21,421 bases of DNA from RGIG1959 sp045637645 (GCA_045637645.1 JAZTZV010000063.1:1-21421); one strand, 5' to 3'. Shown: positions 8,546 to 16,237, counted from the stretch's first letter. The notes: generated by a model from the sequence alone, not told the origin. A program made the numbers and translations.

Positions 8546-8920
8546 ATGACCGCACATGCACAACAAACCGCCGTTTACGCGGTGCAAACACTCGATAAAC
8601 ATTTAGCAAAGGACATCCGCATGATCGATGTGGAGGACGTCACCTCCATTTGTGATTGCTTTGTTATCGCCCACGGCAACAGCTCGACGCAAGTGCGCGC
8701 GCTTGCCGATTATGTGGAGCATGAGCTCAAAGAAAAGCACGGCATTGAGCCGCTTCGCGTTGAGGGCTACAACTCCACCAACTGGATCCTCATCGACTAC
8801 GGTGAGGTGATCGTGCATGTTTTCAACGAAGAGATGCGCGGCTTTTACGATCTGGAGCGCCTGTGGAAGGACGGCACTTCGATCGACATCAATCAATTCT
8901 TGGATAATGAAGGTGAATAA
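8546..8920 (+). CDS. rsfS: Ribosomal silencing factor RsfS
   Basis: RsfS binds ribosomal protein L14 on the 50S subunit and blocks joining with 30S, lowering translation when nutrients are scarce. The 124-residue product matches family size and shows VYAVQTLDKHLAKDIRMIDV, then TSICDCFVIAHGNSSTQVRALADYV with the typical D-x-F-VIA-GNS core, GYNSTNWILIDYGEVIVHVF, and the RGFYDLERLW C-terminus. The frame is open upstream into the LCP gene, but AGGAGG at 8532-8537 and the family N-terminus support ATG at 8546. It lies 25 nt after the LCP gene and 2 nt before leuS. Confidence 0.97.
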   Translation: MTAHAQQTAVYAVQTLDKHLAKDIRMIDVEDVTSICDCFVIAHGNSSTQVRALADYVEHELKEKHGIEPLRVEGYNSTNWILIDYGEVIVHVFNEEMRGFYDLERLWKDGTSIDINQFLDNEGE

Positions 8921-8922
8921 CC

Positions 8923-11331
8923 ATGCGCTACGATGTAAACAAAACGGAAGCCAATTGCGAAAAAATTTGGGAAGACAACCAATGCTTTGCCGCCGCCAAC
9001 GACTATTCGAAGCCGAAGTTCTACGCGCTTGTGGAATTCCCGTACCCCTCGGGCTCGGGCATGCACGTCGGTCACATCAAAGCCTATTCGGGTCTTGAAG
9101 TGGTCGCGCGCAAACGCCGCAAGGAAGGCTACAACGTGCTGTTCCCGATCGGCTTTGACGCTTACGGCTTGCCGACGGAAAACTCTGCAATGAAAACGGG
9201 CATCCATCCCCGCCAACTGACCGACCAAAACATCGCACGCTTCACCGAACAGCTCAAGCGCGTCGGTTTCTCGTTCGATTGGTCGCGCGTCATCGACACG
9301 ACGGAAGAAGAGTATTACAAATGGACACAATGGATCTTCCTCAAAATGTTTGAGAACGGTCTGGCGTTCCGCGACAAGACGCTCGTCAACTATTGCCCGA
9401 GCTGTAAGTGCGTGCTGTCCAACGAGGACTCCCAAGGCGGCAAGTGCGACATCTGCCACAGCGACGTCGTGCAAAAGGCGAAAGACGTGTGGTACTTGCG
9501 CATTACGGAGTACGCCGACAAGCTCCTCGAGGGTCTCGAAGAGGTCGACTATCTCCCCAACGTGAAGTTGCAACAGAAAAACTGGATCGGCAAATCGACG
9601 GGTGCGTTTGTTGATTTCACGCTCCCCGAAATCAACGAGAGCCTGCGCATTTATACCACGCGCCCCGACACCCTGTTCGGCGTGACGTTCATGGTCATGG
9701 CGCCCGAGCATCCGCTCCTTGAGCAATATCGCGATCGCATTGCGAACGCCGACGCGCTCGACGCTTATCGCACCGAGTGCAGCAAAAAGACCGAGTTCGA
9801 ACGCACTCAGCTTGTCAAAGACAAGACGGGCGTGCGCGTGGAAGGCATCACCGCTCTCAACCCCGTGACGGGCAAAAATGTTCCGATCTACATCTCGGAT
9901 TATGTCATGATGGGTTACGGCACGGGCGCGATCATGGCGGTGCCCGCGCATGACGAGCGCGACTACGATTTCGCCAAGAAATTCGGCATCGAGATCATCC
10001 CCGTCATTGAAGGCGGCGACATCAACGAAGCCGCTTACACGGGCGACGGCAAGATGATCAACTCCGACTTCCTCAACGGCATCGAAACCAAGAAGGAAGC
10101 CATCGCGAAGATGCTTGAGCATCTCGGTGAAAAAGGCATCGGCGAAGCCGGTGTGCAATACAAAATGAAAGACTGGGCGTTCAACCGCCAGCGTTATTGG
10201 GGCGAGCCGATCCCGATCGTGCATTGCCCGACCTGCGGTATGGTTGCGGTGCCCTATGAGGAGTTGCCGCTTCGCTTGCCGAAAACCGACAAAATCGCAC
10301 CCGGTCAAGACGGCGAAAGCCCCCTTGCCAAGATTGATGATTTCGTGAACTGCACTTGCCCGAAGTGCGGCGGTGCGGCGAAGCGCGAAACCGACACCAT
10401 GCCCCAATGGGCAGGTTCGTCGTGGTACTTCCTGCGTTACATCGATCCCAAAAACAGCGAGGCGCTTGCTGACCGCGAAGCACTTGATTACTGGATGCCC
10501 GTTGATTGGTACAACGGCGGTATGGAGCACGTGACCCGTCACATGATCTATTCCCGCTTCTGGCATCACTTCTTGCATGACATCGGTGTCGTGCCGACCA
10601 AAGAACCCTATGCCAAGCGCACCGCGCAAGGCCTCATTCTCGGCCCCGACGGCGACAAGATGAGTAAATCGAAGGGCAACGTCGTCGATCCGCTCGACGT
10701 CGTGGAATCCTATGGTGCCGACGTGTTGCGCGTGTACATCCTGTTCATGGGCGACTATGAAAAAGCGACGCCGTGGTCGGAAAACGGCGTGAAGGGTTGC
10801 AAACGCTTCCTTGATCGCGTGTGGGCGCTCCAAGAGATGCTCACCGATTCCGAAGAGTTGTCCGAGGATCTCCAAGGCGCGTTCCACCGCACCTTGAAGA
10901 AGGTCACGACGGACATCGAAGCGATGAAGTTCAACACCGCCATTGCGGCGATGATGGCGCTTCTCAACCAAATCTACGACAAGGGCAGCATCACCCGCGG
11001 CGAGTGGAAGATGCTCCTGTCGATGCTCAACCCGTTTGCTCCGCACATCACCGAAGAGATGTGGGAGATCGTCGGTTTTGACGGTATGCTCATCACCGCC
11101 GCTTGGCCCGTATACGACGAGGCGAAGTGCGTGGAAGCGACCGTTGAGATCGTTGCGCAAGTCAACGGCAAGATCAAATCGCGCCTCAACATCCCCGCCG
11201 ATGCCGACCAAGACACGGTTCTTGCCATGGCGAAAGCGGACGAAAAAGTGGCGGAGGCGATCGCGGGCATGACCATTGTTAAAGAGCTGTATGTCTCGGG
11301 CAAATTGGTCAACATTGTGGTTCGTCCGTAA
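8923..11331 (+). CDS. leuS: Leucyl-tRNA synthetase
   Basis: LeuRS is a class I synthetase that charges tRNA-Leu and edits mischarged norvaline and isoleucine. The 802-residue protein has the HIGH motif as HVGH at 48-51 after FPYPSGSG, a cysteine pair set CPSC and CDIC in the early zinc-binding insert, the CP1 editing domain with TTRPDTLFG and GTGAIMAVPAHDERD, a second cysteine cluster (C435, C438, C477, C479, C482), and KMSKS at 579-583. The C-terminal anticodon-binding and LeuRS-specific regions are complete. No T-box leader precedes it: rsfS ends only 2 nt upstream, so it is expressed from the upstream operon. This rsfS-leuS arrangement is common in Firmicutes. Confidence 0.98.
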   Translation: MRYDVNKTEANCEKIWEDNQCFAAANDYSKPKFYALVEFPYPSGSGMHVGHIKAYSGLEVVARKRRKEGYNVLFPIGFDAYGLPTENSAMKTGIHPRQLTDQNIARFTEQLKRVGFSFDWSRVIDTTEEEYYKWTQWIFLKMFENGLAFRDKTLVNYCPSCKCVLSNEDSQGGKCDICHSDVVQKAKDVWYLRITEYADKLLEGLEEVDYLPNVKLQQKNWIGKSTGAFVDFTLPEINESLRIYTTRPDTLFGVTFMVMAPEHPLLEQYRDRIANADALDAYRTECSKKTEFERTQLVKDKTGVRVEGITALNPVTGKNVPIYISDYVMMGYGTGAIMAVPAHDERDYDFAKKFGIEIIPVIEGGDINEAAYTGDGKMINSDFLNGIETKKEAIAKMLEHLGEKGIGEAGVQYKMKDWAFNRQRYWGEPIPIVHCPTCGMVAVPYEELPLRLPKTDKIAPGQDGESPLAKIDDFVNCTCPKCGGAAKRETDTMPQWAGSSWYFLRYIDPKNSEALADREALDYWMPVDWYNGGMEHVTRHMIYSRFWHHFLHDIGVVPTKEPYAKRTAQGLILGPDGDKMSKSKGNVVDPLDVVESYGADVLRVYILFMGDYEKATPWSENGVKGCKRFLDRVWALQEMLTDSEELSEDLQGAFHRTLKKVTTDIEAMKFNTAIAAMMALLNQIYDKGSITRGEWKMLLSMLNPFAPHITEEMWEIVGFDGMLITAAWPVYDEAKCVEATVEIVAQVNGKIKSRLNIPADADQDTVLAMAKADEKVAEAIAGMTIVKELYVSGKLVNIVVRP

Positions 11332-11358
11332 AAATGTGAATCTTTTACAAAAAAGCAC

Positions 11359-11387
11359 TTGACGAACGACAATGCTTACGATATAAT
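11359..11387 (+). promoter_or_regulatory. Sigma-A-type promoter of rpsU
   Basis: TTGACG at 11359-11364 and TATAAT at 11382-11387 are separated by 17 nt, a near-consensus vegetative promoter. It sits in the gap after leuS and would start transcription near 11394, giving a leader of about 65 nt before rpsU. The strength of the match fits a ribosomal protein gene. Confidence 0.88.
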
Positions 11388-11458
11388 ACTATTATGCGAT
11401 GTTTGTCGCTGATTCAAAAATTTGCCCCTGCTGTATGGCGGAGGGAGGGAAATAGTCA

Positions 11459-11635
11459 ATGTCGGAAATTCGAGTAAAAGAGAACGAGTCCCTGGACAGC
11501 GCTCTGCGCCGCTGGAAGAAGTCCTGCGCCCGCTCCGGTGTCCTGGCGGAAGTTCGCAAAAGAGAGCATTACGAGAAGCCTTCTGTGAAACGTAAGAAGA
11601 AGTCGGAAGCTGCCCGTAAGAGAAAGTTCAAATAA
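11459..11635 (+). CDS. rpsU: 30S ribosomal protein S21
   Basis: This 58-residue basic protein was found by translating the gap after leuS. It begins SEIRVKENESLDSALRRWKK, continues with SCARSGVLAEVRKREHYEKP, and ends in a Lys/Arg tail (VKRKKKSEAARKRKFK), the standard bS21 sequence. S21 sits on the 30S platform near the anti-Shine-Dalgarno helix and helps initiation. A purine-rich GGAGGGAGGG lies just upstream of the ATG. The gene is monocistronic, with a promoter at 11359 and a terminator at 11647. In many Firmicutes rpsU lies near yqeY or dnaG, so its placement after leuS is a local arrangement. Confidence 0.97.
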   Translation: MSEIRVKENESLDSALRRWKKSCARSGVLAEVRKREHYEKPSVKRKKKSEAARKRKFK

Positions 11636-11646
11636 GAAGCTCACTA

Positions 11647-11672
11647 AAAGCAGGCAGCAATGCCTGCTTTTT
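11647..11672 (+). terminator. Rho-independent terminator after rpsU
   Basis: AAAGCAGGCA (11647-11656), a GCAA tetraloop, and TGCCTGCTTT (11661-11670) form a perfect 10-bp stem that runs into a T-tract. It lies 11 nt past the rpsU stop. Confidence 0.93.
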
Positions 11673-11729
11673 GCTTATAACGGGTTTGCTGCCGCGGCGC
11701 AACGTACATGGTACAAGGAGTTTACCATC

Positions 11730-12236
11730 ATGTTTTTGTTTTATCCAACCTTATTGAAAAATCGCATCACCGAGTTGACGGTCGAGGAACTGCGCGCAAT
11801 GAACGTTCGCGCCCTACTCCTTGACGTGGACAACACGCTCACAAAACACCATTCGCAAGAGCTTCCCGACGAGGTGGCGGCGTGGCTTGCGCAAATGAAA
11901 GAAGCGGGCATCGCGTTGATGCTGGTTTCCAACGCACGCGAAGCACGTGTTGCTCCGTTTGCGAAGCGCATTGACTTGGCGTTCACGCACACGTCGCTTA
12001 AACCGTTGCCGTTCGGGTTTCGCCGCGCGTCGAAGGCACTCGGCGTGCCGCGCAAGAATTGCATGGCGATCGGCGATCAAACGTTCACCGACGTGCTCGG
12101 TGCGAAACTCGCAGGTGTGCGCGTAACACAGCTCATCCCGTTCGAATGCGAACCGGGCTGGAGTTTTCGTGTGCGCCGCCGTTTGGAGCAACCGATTTTG
12201 GCATCCTATCGCCGCAAAAAGGAGAAGATGCGATGA
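11730..12236 (+). CDS. yqeG: YqeG family HAD IIIA-type phosphatase
   Basis: A 168-residue haloacid dehalogenase-fold phosphatase of the YqeG family; its physiological substrate is not settled. Motif I is LLDVDNTL with nucleophile D32 and acid D34, motif II is the MLVSNA strand, the conserved lysine is in SLKPLPFGFRRA (K91), and motif III is GDQTFTD at 115-121. The N-terminus FLFYPTLLKNRITEL is typical. ACAAGGAG at 11713-11720 supports the start. In B. subtilis yqeG heads the cluster with yqeI, nadD, yqeK and rsfS. Here it is separated from them by leuS and rpsU and instead leads a group with aroQ and pepP. Its last codon overlaps the next gene (ATGA). Confidence 0.95.
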   Translation: MFLFYPTLLKNRITELTVEELRAMNVRALLLDVDNTLTKHHSQELPDEVAAWLAQMKEAGIALMLVSNAREARVAPFAKRIDLAFTHTSLKPLPFGFRRASKALGVPRKNCMAIGDQTFTDVLGAKLAGVRVTQLIPFECEPGWSFRVRRRLEQPILASYRRKKEKMR

Positions 12237-13090
12237 AGGCTTTGTTTGGTCCTGCCGGGAACGCCGATGCGTTTTATGAGGCGGGCTTCAAATCGACCCA
12301 TCAAGCGCCCGCGTGGCTCAAAAGCCTCGGCTTAACGGCGTATGAATATCAATGCGGTCGCGGTGTGCGTCTTTCGGATGCTGCGGCGGAGCAAATTCGC
12401 GTCGCGGCGGCGGAACACGGCATCGCCGTGTCGCTTCACGCGCCCTATTTCATCTCGCTTGCCTCCAAAGAACCTGAAAAACGCGACAACTCCGTGCGCT
12501 ACATTCTCGACAGCGCCGAAGCGGTGCTCCGCCTCGGCGGCGATCGCATCGTGGTGCATCCCGGGGGACTCGGCGGCTTGTCGCGCGAGGACGCGACAGC
12601 GCTTGCGTGCGAAACGCTCGCCAAAGCGCAAGCGGCACTTGACCGCGAAGGCTTCTCGGCGGTGCATATCTGCCCCGAAACCATGGGCAAGATCAACCAA
12701 CTCGGTACGTTTGAGGAAGTGCTGACGATGTGCGGGGTGGATGAGCGGTTTTTGCCCTGCATCGACTTCGGTCATCTCAACAGCCGCACTCACGGCGAGG
12801 TGAACAGCCGTGAAGCCTTTGCGGCATTGCTCGACCGCATGGAGGAAGTGCTCGGCGCTGAGCGCGCGCGTGTGTTCCATGCGCATTTTTCAAAGATCGA
12901 ATACACGGCGGGCGGCGAAAAACGCCACCTCACGTTCGAAGATACACAGTTCGGGCCCGACCCCGCGCCGCTGATGCGCCTCATCGCCGCGCGCGGACTG
13001 ACACCCGTTATCATTTGCGAATCGGACGGCACGCAAGCACATGATGCCGCTGTCATGCATACACTTTATAAGGTCGCGAAGGGGGAATAA
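12233..13090 (+). CDS. Endonuclease IV-like TIM barrel protein (AP endonuclease family 2 / sugar phosphate isomerase superfamily)
   Basis: The 285-residue product is an AP endonuclease family 2 barrel. Residues lining the metal cluster of endonuclease IV can be placed: H69 (SLHAPYF), H109 (VVHPG), E149 (CPETMG), D178 and H181 (CIDFGHL), H216 (FHAHFS), H232 (KRHLTF) and E263 (CESDG). The DRH triad that supplies one zinc ligand in E. coli Nfo reads KRH (K230), so one ligand appears replaced. It could be a divergent abasic-site nuclease or a sugar-phosphate isomerase-like enzyme. The start at 12233 overlaps the yqeG stop (ATGA) and follows GGAGAAG. An upstream in-frame extension to 12059 reads through yqeG in another frame and was discounted. 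It is probably translationally coupled to yqeG and lies 3 nt before aroQ. Confidence 0.8.
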   Translation: MKALFGPAGNADAFYEAGFKSTHQAPAWLKSLGLTAYEYQCGRGVRLSDAAAEQIRVAAAEHGIAVSLHAPYFISLASKEPEKRDNSVRYILDSAEAVLRLGGDRIVVHPGGLGGLSREDATALACETLAKAQAALDREGFSAVHICPETMGKINQLGTFEEVLTMCGVDERFLPCIDFGHLNSRTHGEVNSREAFAALLDRMEEVLGAERARVFHAHFSKIEYTAGGEKRHLTFEDTQFGPDPAPLMRLIAARGLTPVIICESDGTQAHDAAVMHTLYKVAKGE

Positions 13091-13093
13091 CCG

Positions 13094-13534
13094 ATGGGCA
13101 AACGCATTTTGGTCATCAACGGTCCGAATCTCAATTTGCTCGGCGTTCGCGAACCGGGCATTTACGGCAACGATACGCTCGACACGCTGTGCGCCGCCGT
13201 GAAAGCGGAAGGGGAACGCCTCGGCGCGACGGTCGATTGTGTTCAATCCAATCACGAAGGCGTCATCATCGACACGCTCCACGCGGCAATGGGTCAATAC
13301 GACGGCATCCTTTTGAACGCGGGCGCGTACACGCATTACAGTTACGCCATCCGCGACGCGATCGCCGCCATCCGCGTGCCTGTGGCGGAGGTGCATTTGA
13401 GCGATATCCATGCGCGCGAGCCGTTTCGCCATGTGTCGGTGATCGAACCCGTGTGTGTGGCGCAAATCAGCGGACTCGGTGTCGGAAGTTATCTGAAAGC
13501 ATTGGAATTGTTTTGTAAGGAGGATGTCGAATGA
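13094..13534 (+). CDS. aroQ: 3-Dehydroquinate dehydratase, type II
   Basis: Catalyses the third shikimate step, dehydration of 3-dehydroquinate to 3-dehydroshikimate, as a dodecamer. The 146 residues fit the type II family: ILVINGPNLNLLGVREPGIYG contains R19 and the catalytic tyrosine Y24, LNAGAYTHYSYAIRDAI forms the substrate loop, and VHLSDIHAREPFRHVSV carries the active-site histidine and arginine. HLSD replaces the more usual HLSN, a mild change. It follows the barrel gene by 3 nt and overlaps the next gene by 4 nt. The aroQ-pepP-efp order matches B. subtilis yqhS-yqhT-efp. No other shikimate gene is nearby. Confidence 0.97.
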   Translation: MGKRILVINGPNLNLLGVREPGIYGNDTLDTLCAAVKAEGERLGATVDCVQSNHEGVIIDTLHAAMGQYDGILLNAGAYTHYSYAIRDAIAAIRVPVAEVHLSDIHAREPFRHVSVIEPVCVAQISGLGVGSYLKALELFCKEDVE

Positions 13535-14598
13535 ACGCGCGAATCAAAGCTTTGTGCAAAACTCTTGATAAAACGCAAGCGGCGCTGATTTTGTCCGAGC
13601 CTAACCGTCGGTATTACACGGCATTTGATGCGAGTGACGGGGCGTTGTTTGTCACCCGCGATGACGCGGTGTTTTTGACCGATTTTCGGTATATCGAGGC
13701 GGCGAACGCCAAAGCCGATGATGTTCCCTGCAAGGAAAGCAGTCGCTTTTTCGCCGATGCGATCGCGCTTGCCAAAGAACGCGGCATCGAAAAACTCTGC
13801 TTGGAAGACGAATACCTGACCGTCGCGCAACGCCGCGTCTATTTGAAACAAGCCGACGGCGTCGAATTGGTCACGGACGATACACTTTGCAAGCATATCG
13901 GCGAGCAACGTCGCGTAAAATCCGAATGGGAACTCGGCTTCATCCGTCGCGCCCAAGCGTTGACCGACGACGGCTTTTCTTACATCTTGCCGCGCTTGAC
14001 CGTCGGTCGCACCGAAAAAGATGTCGCGCTTGATCTGGAAATGTACATGCGCCGTCAAGGTGCGGACGCGGTGGCGTTTGAGTTCATTGTCGCGTCGGGC
14101 GAAAACGGCTCCATGCCGCATGCCGTGCCGGGCGAACGCCGCTTGCAAAAGGGCGATTTTGTCACGATGGATTTCGGCGCGACGGTGGATGGCTATCGCT
14201 CCGACATGACCCGCACGGTCGCCATCGGCGAAGTGTCCGATGAGCAAAAGCTGGTGTATGACACGGTGCTCAAAGCACAAATGGCGTGCCTCGACGGACT
14301 CAAAGCGGGCATGACGGGCGATGAGGGTGACCGTTTGGCGCGAAGCGTGATCGAGCAAGCGGGTTACGGCAAGGCATTCGGTCACAGCACGGGTCACGGC
14401 GTCGGCATCGACGTGCACGAATTCCCGCGTTTGTCACCGCGCGTGCAGGAGGTTCTCCGTCCGGGCGAAATCGTCACCGTGGAACCGGGTATCTATCTCG
14501 AGGGACGCTTCGGTGTGCGCATTGAAGACATGGTATGGTTGACCGAAGACGGCAATATCGATCTCACCGCGTCGGATAAGCGTTTGATTATTTTGTAA
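13531..14598 (+). CDS. pepP: Xaa-Pro aminopeptidase (M24 metallopeptidase, YqhT-like)
   Basis: A cytoplasmic dimetal aminopeptidase of the M24 pita-bread family that removes N-terminal residues preceding proline. The 355-residue length fits the short Firmicutes form. Residues 1-130 form the creatinase N-terminal domain and about 135-355 the catalytic domain. All five metal ligands are visible: D214 (MDFGA), D225 (SDMTRT), H289 (GHSTGHGVG), E318 (VEPGIY) and E332 (VRIEDM). The ATG overlaps the aroQ stop (ATGA), and AAGGAGGA precedes it. Placement before efp is conserved. The separation from methionine aminopeptidase rests on the N-terminal domain; exact dipeptide specificity is inferred. Confidence 0.93.
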   Translation: MNARIKALCKTLDKTQAALILSEPNRRYYTAFDASDGALFVTRDDAVFLTDFRYIEAANAKADDVPCKESSRFFADAIALAKERGIEKLCLEDEYLTVAQRRVYLKQADGVELVTDDTLCKHIGEQRRVKSEWELGFIRRAQALTDDGFSYILPRLTVGRTEKDVALDLEMYMRRQGADAVAFEFIVASGENGSMPHAVPGERRLQKGDFVTMDFGATVDGYRSDMTRTVAIGEVSDEQKLVYDTVLKAQMACLDGLKAGMTGDEGDRLARSVIEQAGYGKAFGHSTGHGVGIDVHEFPRLSPRVQEVLRPGEIVTVEPGIYLEGRFGVRIEDMVWLTEDGNIDLTASDKRLIIL

Positions 14599-14623
14599 TT
14601 TACAGAAAATTTCGCAAAGAGAC

Positions 14624-14663
14624 TTGCAAAATTGACATATATAGGGTAAAATAAAGTATAACT
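14624..14663 (+). promoter_or_regulatory. Promoter region of efp
   Basis: Two overlapping readings are possible. TTGCAA at 14624-14629 with TAAAAT at 14647-14652 has a 17-nt spacer. TTGACA at 14632-14637 with TATAAC at 14657-14662 has a better -35 but a 19-nt spacer. Either places the start in the 125-nt gap between pepP and efp. CTCTGT (14662-14667) and ACAGAG (14683-14688) could pair in the leader. Confidence 0.7.
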
Positions 14664-14723
14664 CTGTAACATGGTATAAAAAACAGAGGCAACGCAAAAA
14701 ATATTATCTTGGAGGAATGTCCA

Positions 14724-15281
14724 ATGGTTTCAGCAGGTGATTTCAGAAACGGCGTTACGTTCGAAATGGAAGGTAACGTGTATCAAATCGTCGAGTTCCA
14801 ACACGTTAAACCCGGTAAAGGTGCTGCGTTCGTCCGCACCAAGATCCGCAACGTGATCGTCGGCAACATCATTGAAAAAACGTTCAACCCGTCCGATAAG
14901 TTCCCGACCGCGTATGTCGAGAGAAAAGACATGGAGTATTCGTACAACGACGGCGATCTCTACTACTTCATGGATCCCGAGACCTACGAGCTCGTGCCGA
15001 TCGGCACCGACGTTCTTTCCGACAGCTTCAAGTTCGTGAAAGAAAACTTCGTCTGCAAGGTCGCGTCCTACAAGGGCAAGGTCTTCAGCGTCGACGCGCC
15101 CAACTTTGTTGAGCTTCAAGTCACCCAAACCGATCCCGGCTTCAAGGGCGACACCGCCACCAACGCCACCAAACCCGCTACTCTCGAGACCGGCGTGGAA
15201 ATCCGCGTGCCGTTGTTCATCGACGAGGGCGAAATGATCCGCGTCGACACCCGCACCGGCGAGTACATGGAGCGCGCGTAA
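14724..15281 (+). CDS. efp: Translation elongation factor P
   Basis: EF-P enters the ribosomal E site and stimulates peptide bond formation at stalled polyproline stretches. The 185-residue length is standard. The N-terminal KOW-like domain begins VSAGDFRNGVTFEMEGNVYQ, and the tip loop KPGKGAAFVRTK carries K32 at the site that is lysylated or otherwise modified in some bacteria. The middle domain contains MEYSYNDGDLYYFMD and the C-terminal domain KGDTATNATKPATLETG, both diagnostic. ATG at 14724 was chosen over in-frame TTG at 14709 because GGAGGA (14711-14716) lies between them and MVSAGDFR is the family start. It forms a transcription unit with the downstream CD1247-type gene. Confidence 0.98.
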   Translation: MVSAGDFRNGVTFEMEGNVYQIVEFQHVKPGKGAAFVRTKIRNVIVGNIIEKTFNPSDKFPTAYVERKDMEYSYNDGDLYYFMDPETYELVPIGTDVLSDSFKFVKENFVCKVASYKGKVFSVDAPNFVELQVTQTDPGFKGDTATNATKPATLETGVEIRVPLFIDEGEMIRVDTRTGEYMERA

Positions 15282-15321
15282 TCGTTCATTATTAACACCA
15301 ATTTCAAGGGAGGCAACGACA

Positions 15322-15786
15322 ATGGATTTGACAGAAAAGATTGCTTATCTTAAGGGCATGCTCGAGGGCATGGAAATCGATAAGGACAGCAAGGAAGGCA
15401 AAATCTACTCCGCGATCATGGACATCCTCGCCGACATGGCGTTGACCATCGAAGACATGGCGGATTATGTGGATGAGCTCTCCGAGCAAGTCGACGAGAT
15501 CGACGAAGATCTCGCGATGGTCGAGGAATACCTCGACGAAGAGTGTGAGTGCGACTGCGATTGCGACGACGATTGCGATTGCGACTGCTGCGATTGTGAC
15601 GACGACTGGGACGGCGAGTTCTATGAGATCACTTGCCCCTCCTGCGGCGTGACCTTCGAAGTCGACGAAGAGACCCTTCTCGACGGCGGCATCGCTTGCC
15701 CCGCTTGCGACGAGTCCCTCGAGTTCGACATCGAGTGCGATTGCGACGATGACGACTGCGACTGCGGTTGCTGCGACGACGAATAA
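15322..15786 (+). CDS. CD1247-type N-terminal domain protein with Cys/Asp clusters and a zinc ribbon
   Basis: A 154-residue, very acidic protein of unknown function. Residues 1-70 (DLTEKIAYLKGMLEGMEID and on) match the helical CD1247-type domain that I recall being encoded beside efp in Clostridia. Residues 74-96 are an alternation of Cys and Asp with nine cysteines (C75 to C92). A zinc-ribbon pair follows, CPSC (105-108) and CPAC (126-129). The last 16 residues add six more cysteines in a second Cys/Asp run, giving 19 Cys in all. There is no signal peptide, so a cytosolic metal-binding role is plausible but unproven. It lies 40 nt after efp behind AAGGGAGG, and a strong terminator follows the stop. 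Confidence 0.85.
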   Translation: MDLTEKIAYLKGMLEGMEIDKDSKEGKIYSAIMDILADMALTIEDMADYVDELSEQVDEIDEDLAMVEEYLDEECECDCDCDDDCDCDCCDCDDDWDGEFYEITCPSCGVTFEVDEETLLDGGIACPACDESLEFDIECDCDDDDCDCGCCDDE

Positions 15787-15795
15787 GAAAAATTG

Positions 15796-15831
15796 AAAAC
15801 GGCGGTAGGATGTTTTCCTACCGCCGTTTTT
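15796..15831 (+). terminator. Rho-independent terminator ending the efp unit
   Basis: AAAACGGCGGTAGGA (15796-15810) pairs perfectly over 15 bp with TCCTACCGCCGTTTT (15816-15830) across a TGTTT loop, followed by a further T. It starts 10 nt after the CD1247-type gene. The A and T flanks would allow some action on the opposite strand, but no gene there needs it. Confidence 0.96.
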
Positions 15832-16158
15832 GTGTATACGAACATCTTTGTGTAACGCACCGACCTTGCAGGGAAGGCACAAACGAAACGGATCGATCGT
15901 TTCCTGCGCAGACGTCGCGTTTTTGTGCAATATTGGCGGGACGGGAAACCCGGCCCCTACACGTATTCGATGCGTCAGCATCGAACGCACAAAGCCTCAT
16001 CCTTGACCCCCTTGTCAAAGGGGGTCGGCGATGCGTGAGCATCGACGGGGGGATTCAAGCGCAGGGAAGAAGTAAGAGTGAAAAATGGTCCCGCATCATA
16101 GGGGGCGGCGCACTCCGACGACCCGCATTGCCGTTGACCTTGCCTTGCTGATGCCCTC
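15832..16158. repeat. Gene-free stretch made of hairpin-forming, dispersed-repeat-like sequence
   Basis: No credible gene lies here. Four hairpins can be read. GGGACGGG/CCCGGCCC occupies 15938-15956 with one mismatch. TTCGATGC-GTCA-GCATCGAA occupies 15966-15985 and is perfect. GACCCCCTT-GTCA-AAGGGGGTC occupies 16005-16026 and is perfect. CGATGC-GTGA-GCATCG occupies 16029-16044. Two of the hairpins share the GATGC arm with GTCA or GTGA loops. The CCCCCTTGTCAAAGGGGG block followed by a second stem and a G-run resembles intergenic repeats I have seen in Ruminococcaceae genomes; this is recollection only. There is no transposase gene and no clear target-site duplication. The order suggests two adjacent repeat units inserted between a terminator and the cysK promoter. 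Confidence 0.65.
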
Positions 16159-16187
16159 TTGCAAATTATCGCGGAATAGAGTATGAT
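16159..16187 (+). promoter_or_regulatory. Promoter of cysK
   Basis: TTGCAA at 16159-16164 and TATGAT at 16182-16187 are 17 nt apart. A second -10-like GATAAT overlaps at 16185-16190 but would need a 20-nt spacer. The start would fall near 16194, leaving a leader of about 44 nt. I see no clear CymR operator or S-box/T-box structure in this short leader. Confidence 0.75.
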
Positions 16188-16237
16188 AATGCTATACATA
16201 CTATTAAGAAAAGCGAAACAAAAGGAGTGATCGCGGC

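Noticed and set aside
8500..8922. T-box leader for leuS
   Set aside because: There is no room: rsfS ends 2 nt before leuS, and the 25 nt before rsfS hold only a ribosome binding site.
11328..11348. GTAAAA/TTTTAC hairpin just after leuS as a terminator
   Set aside because: The stem is six mostly A-T pairs overlapping the leuS stop with no T-tract; too weak to call.
8893..11358. 821-residue open frame on the minus strand across leuS
   Set aside because: Its length comes from leuS codon usage on the opposite strand; the translation is His/Arg/Val-rich with no family signature.
12059..12232. Upstream extension of the endonuclease IV-like gene
   Set aside because: The extra residues are yqeG DNA read in another frame; ATG at 12233 has a ribosome binding site and the ATGA coupling typical of this cluster.
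15768..16151. 127-residue plus-strand frame starting inside the CD1247-type gene and running through the repeat region
   Set aside because: It starts in the wrong frame of a real gene, crosses a strong terminator and then translates hairpin repeats; no ribosome binding site.
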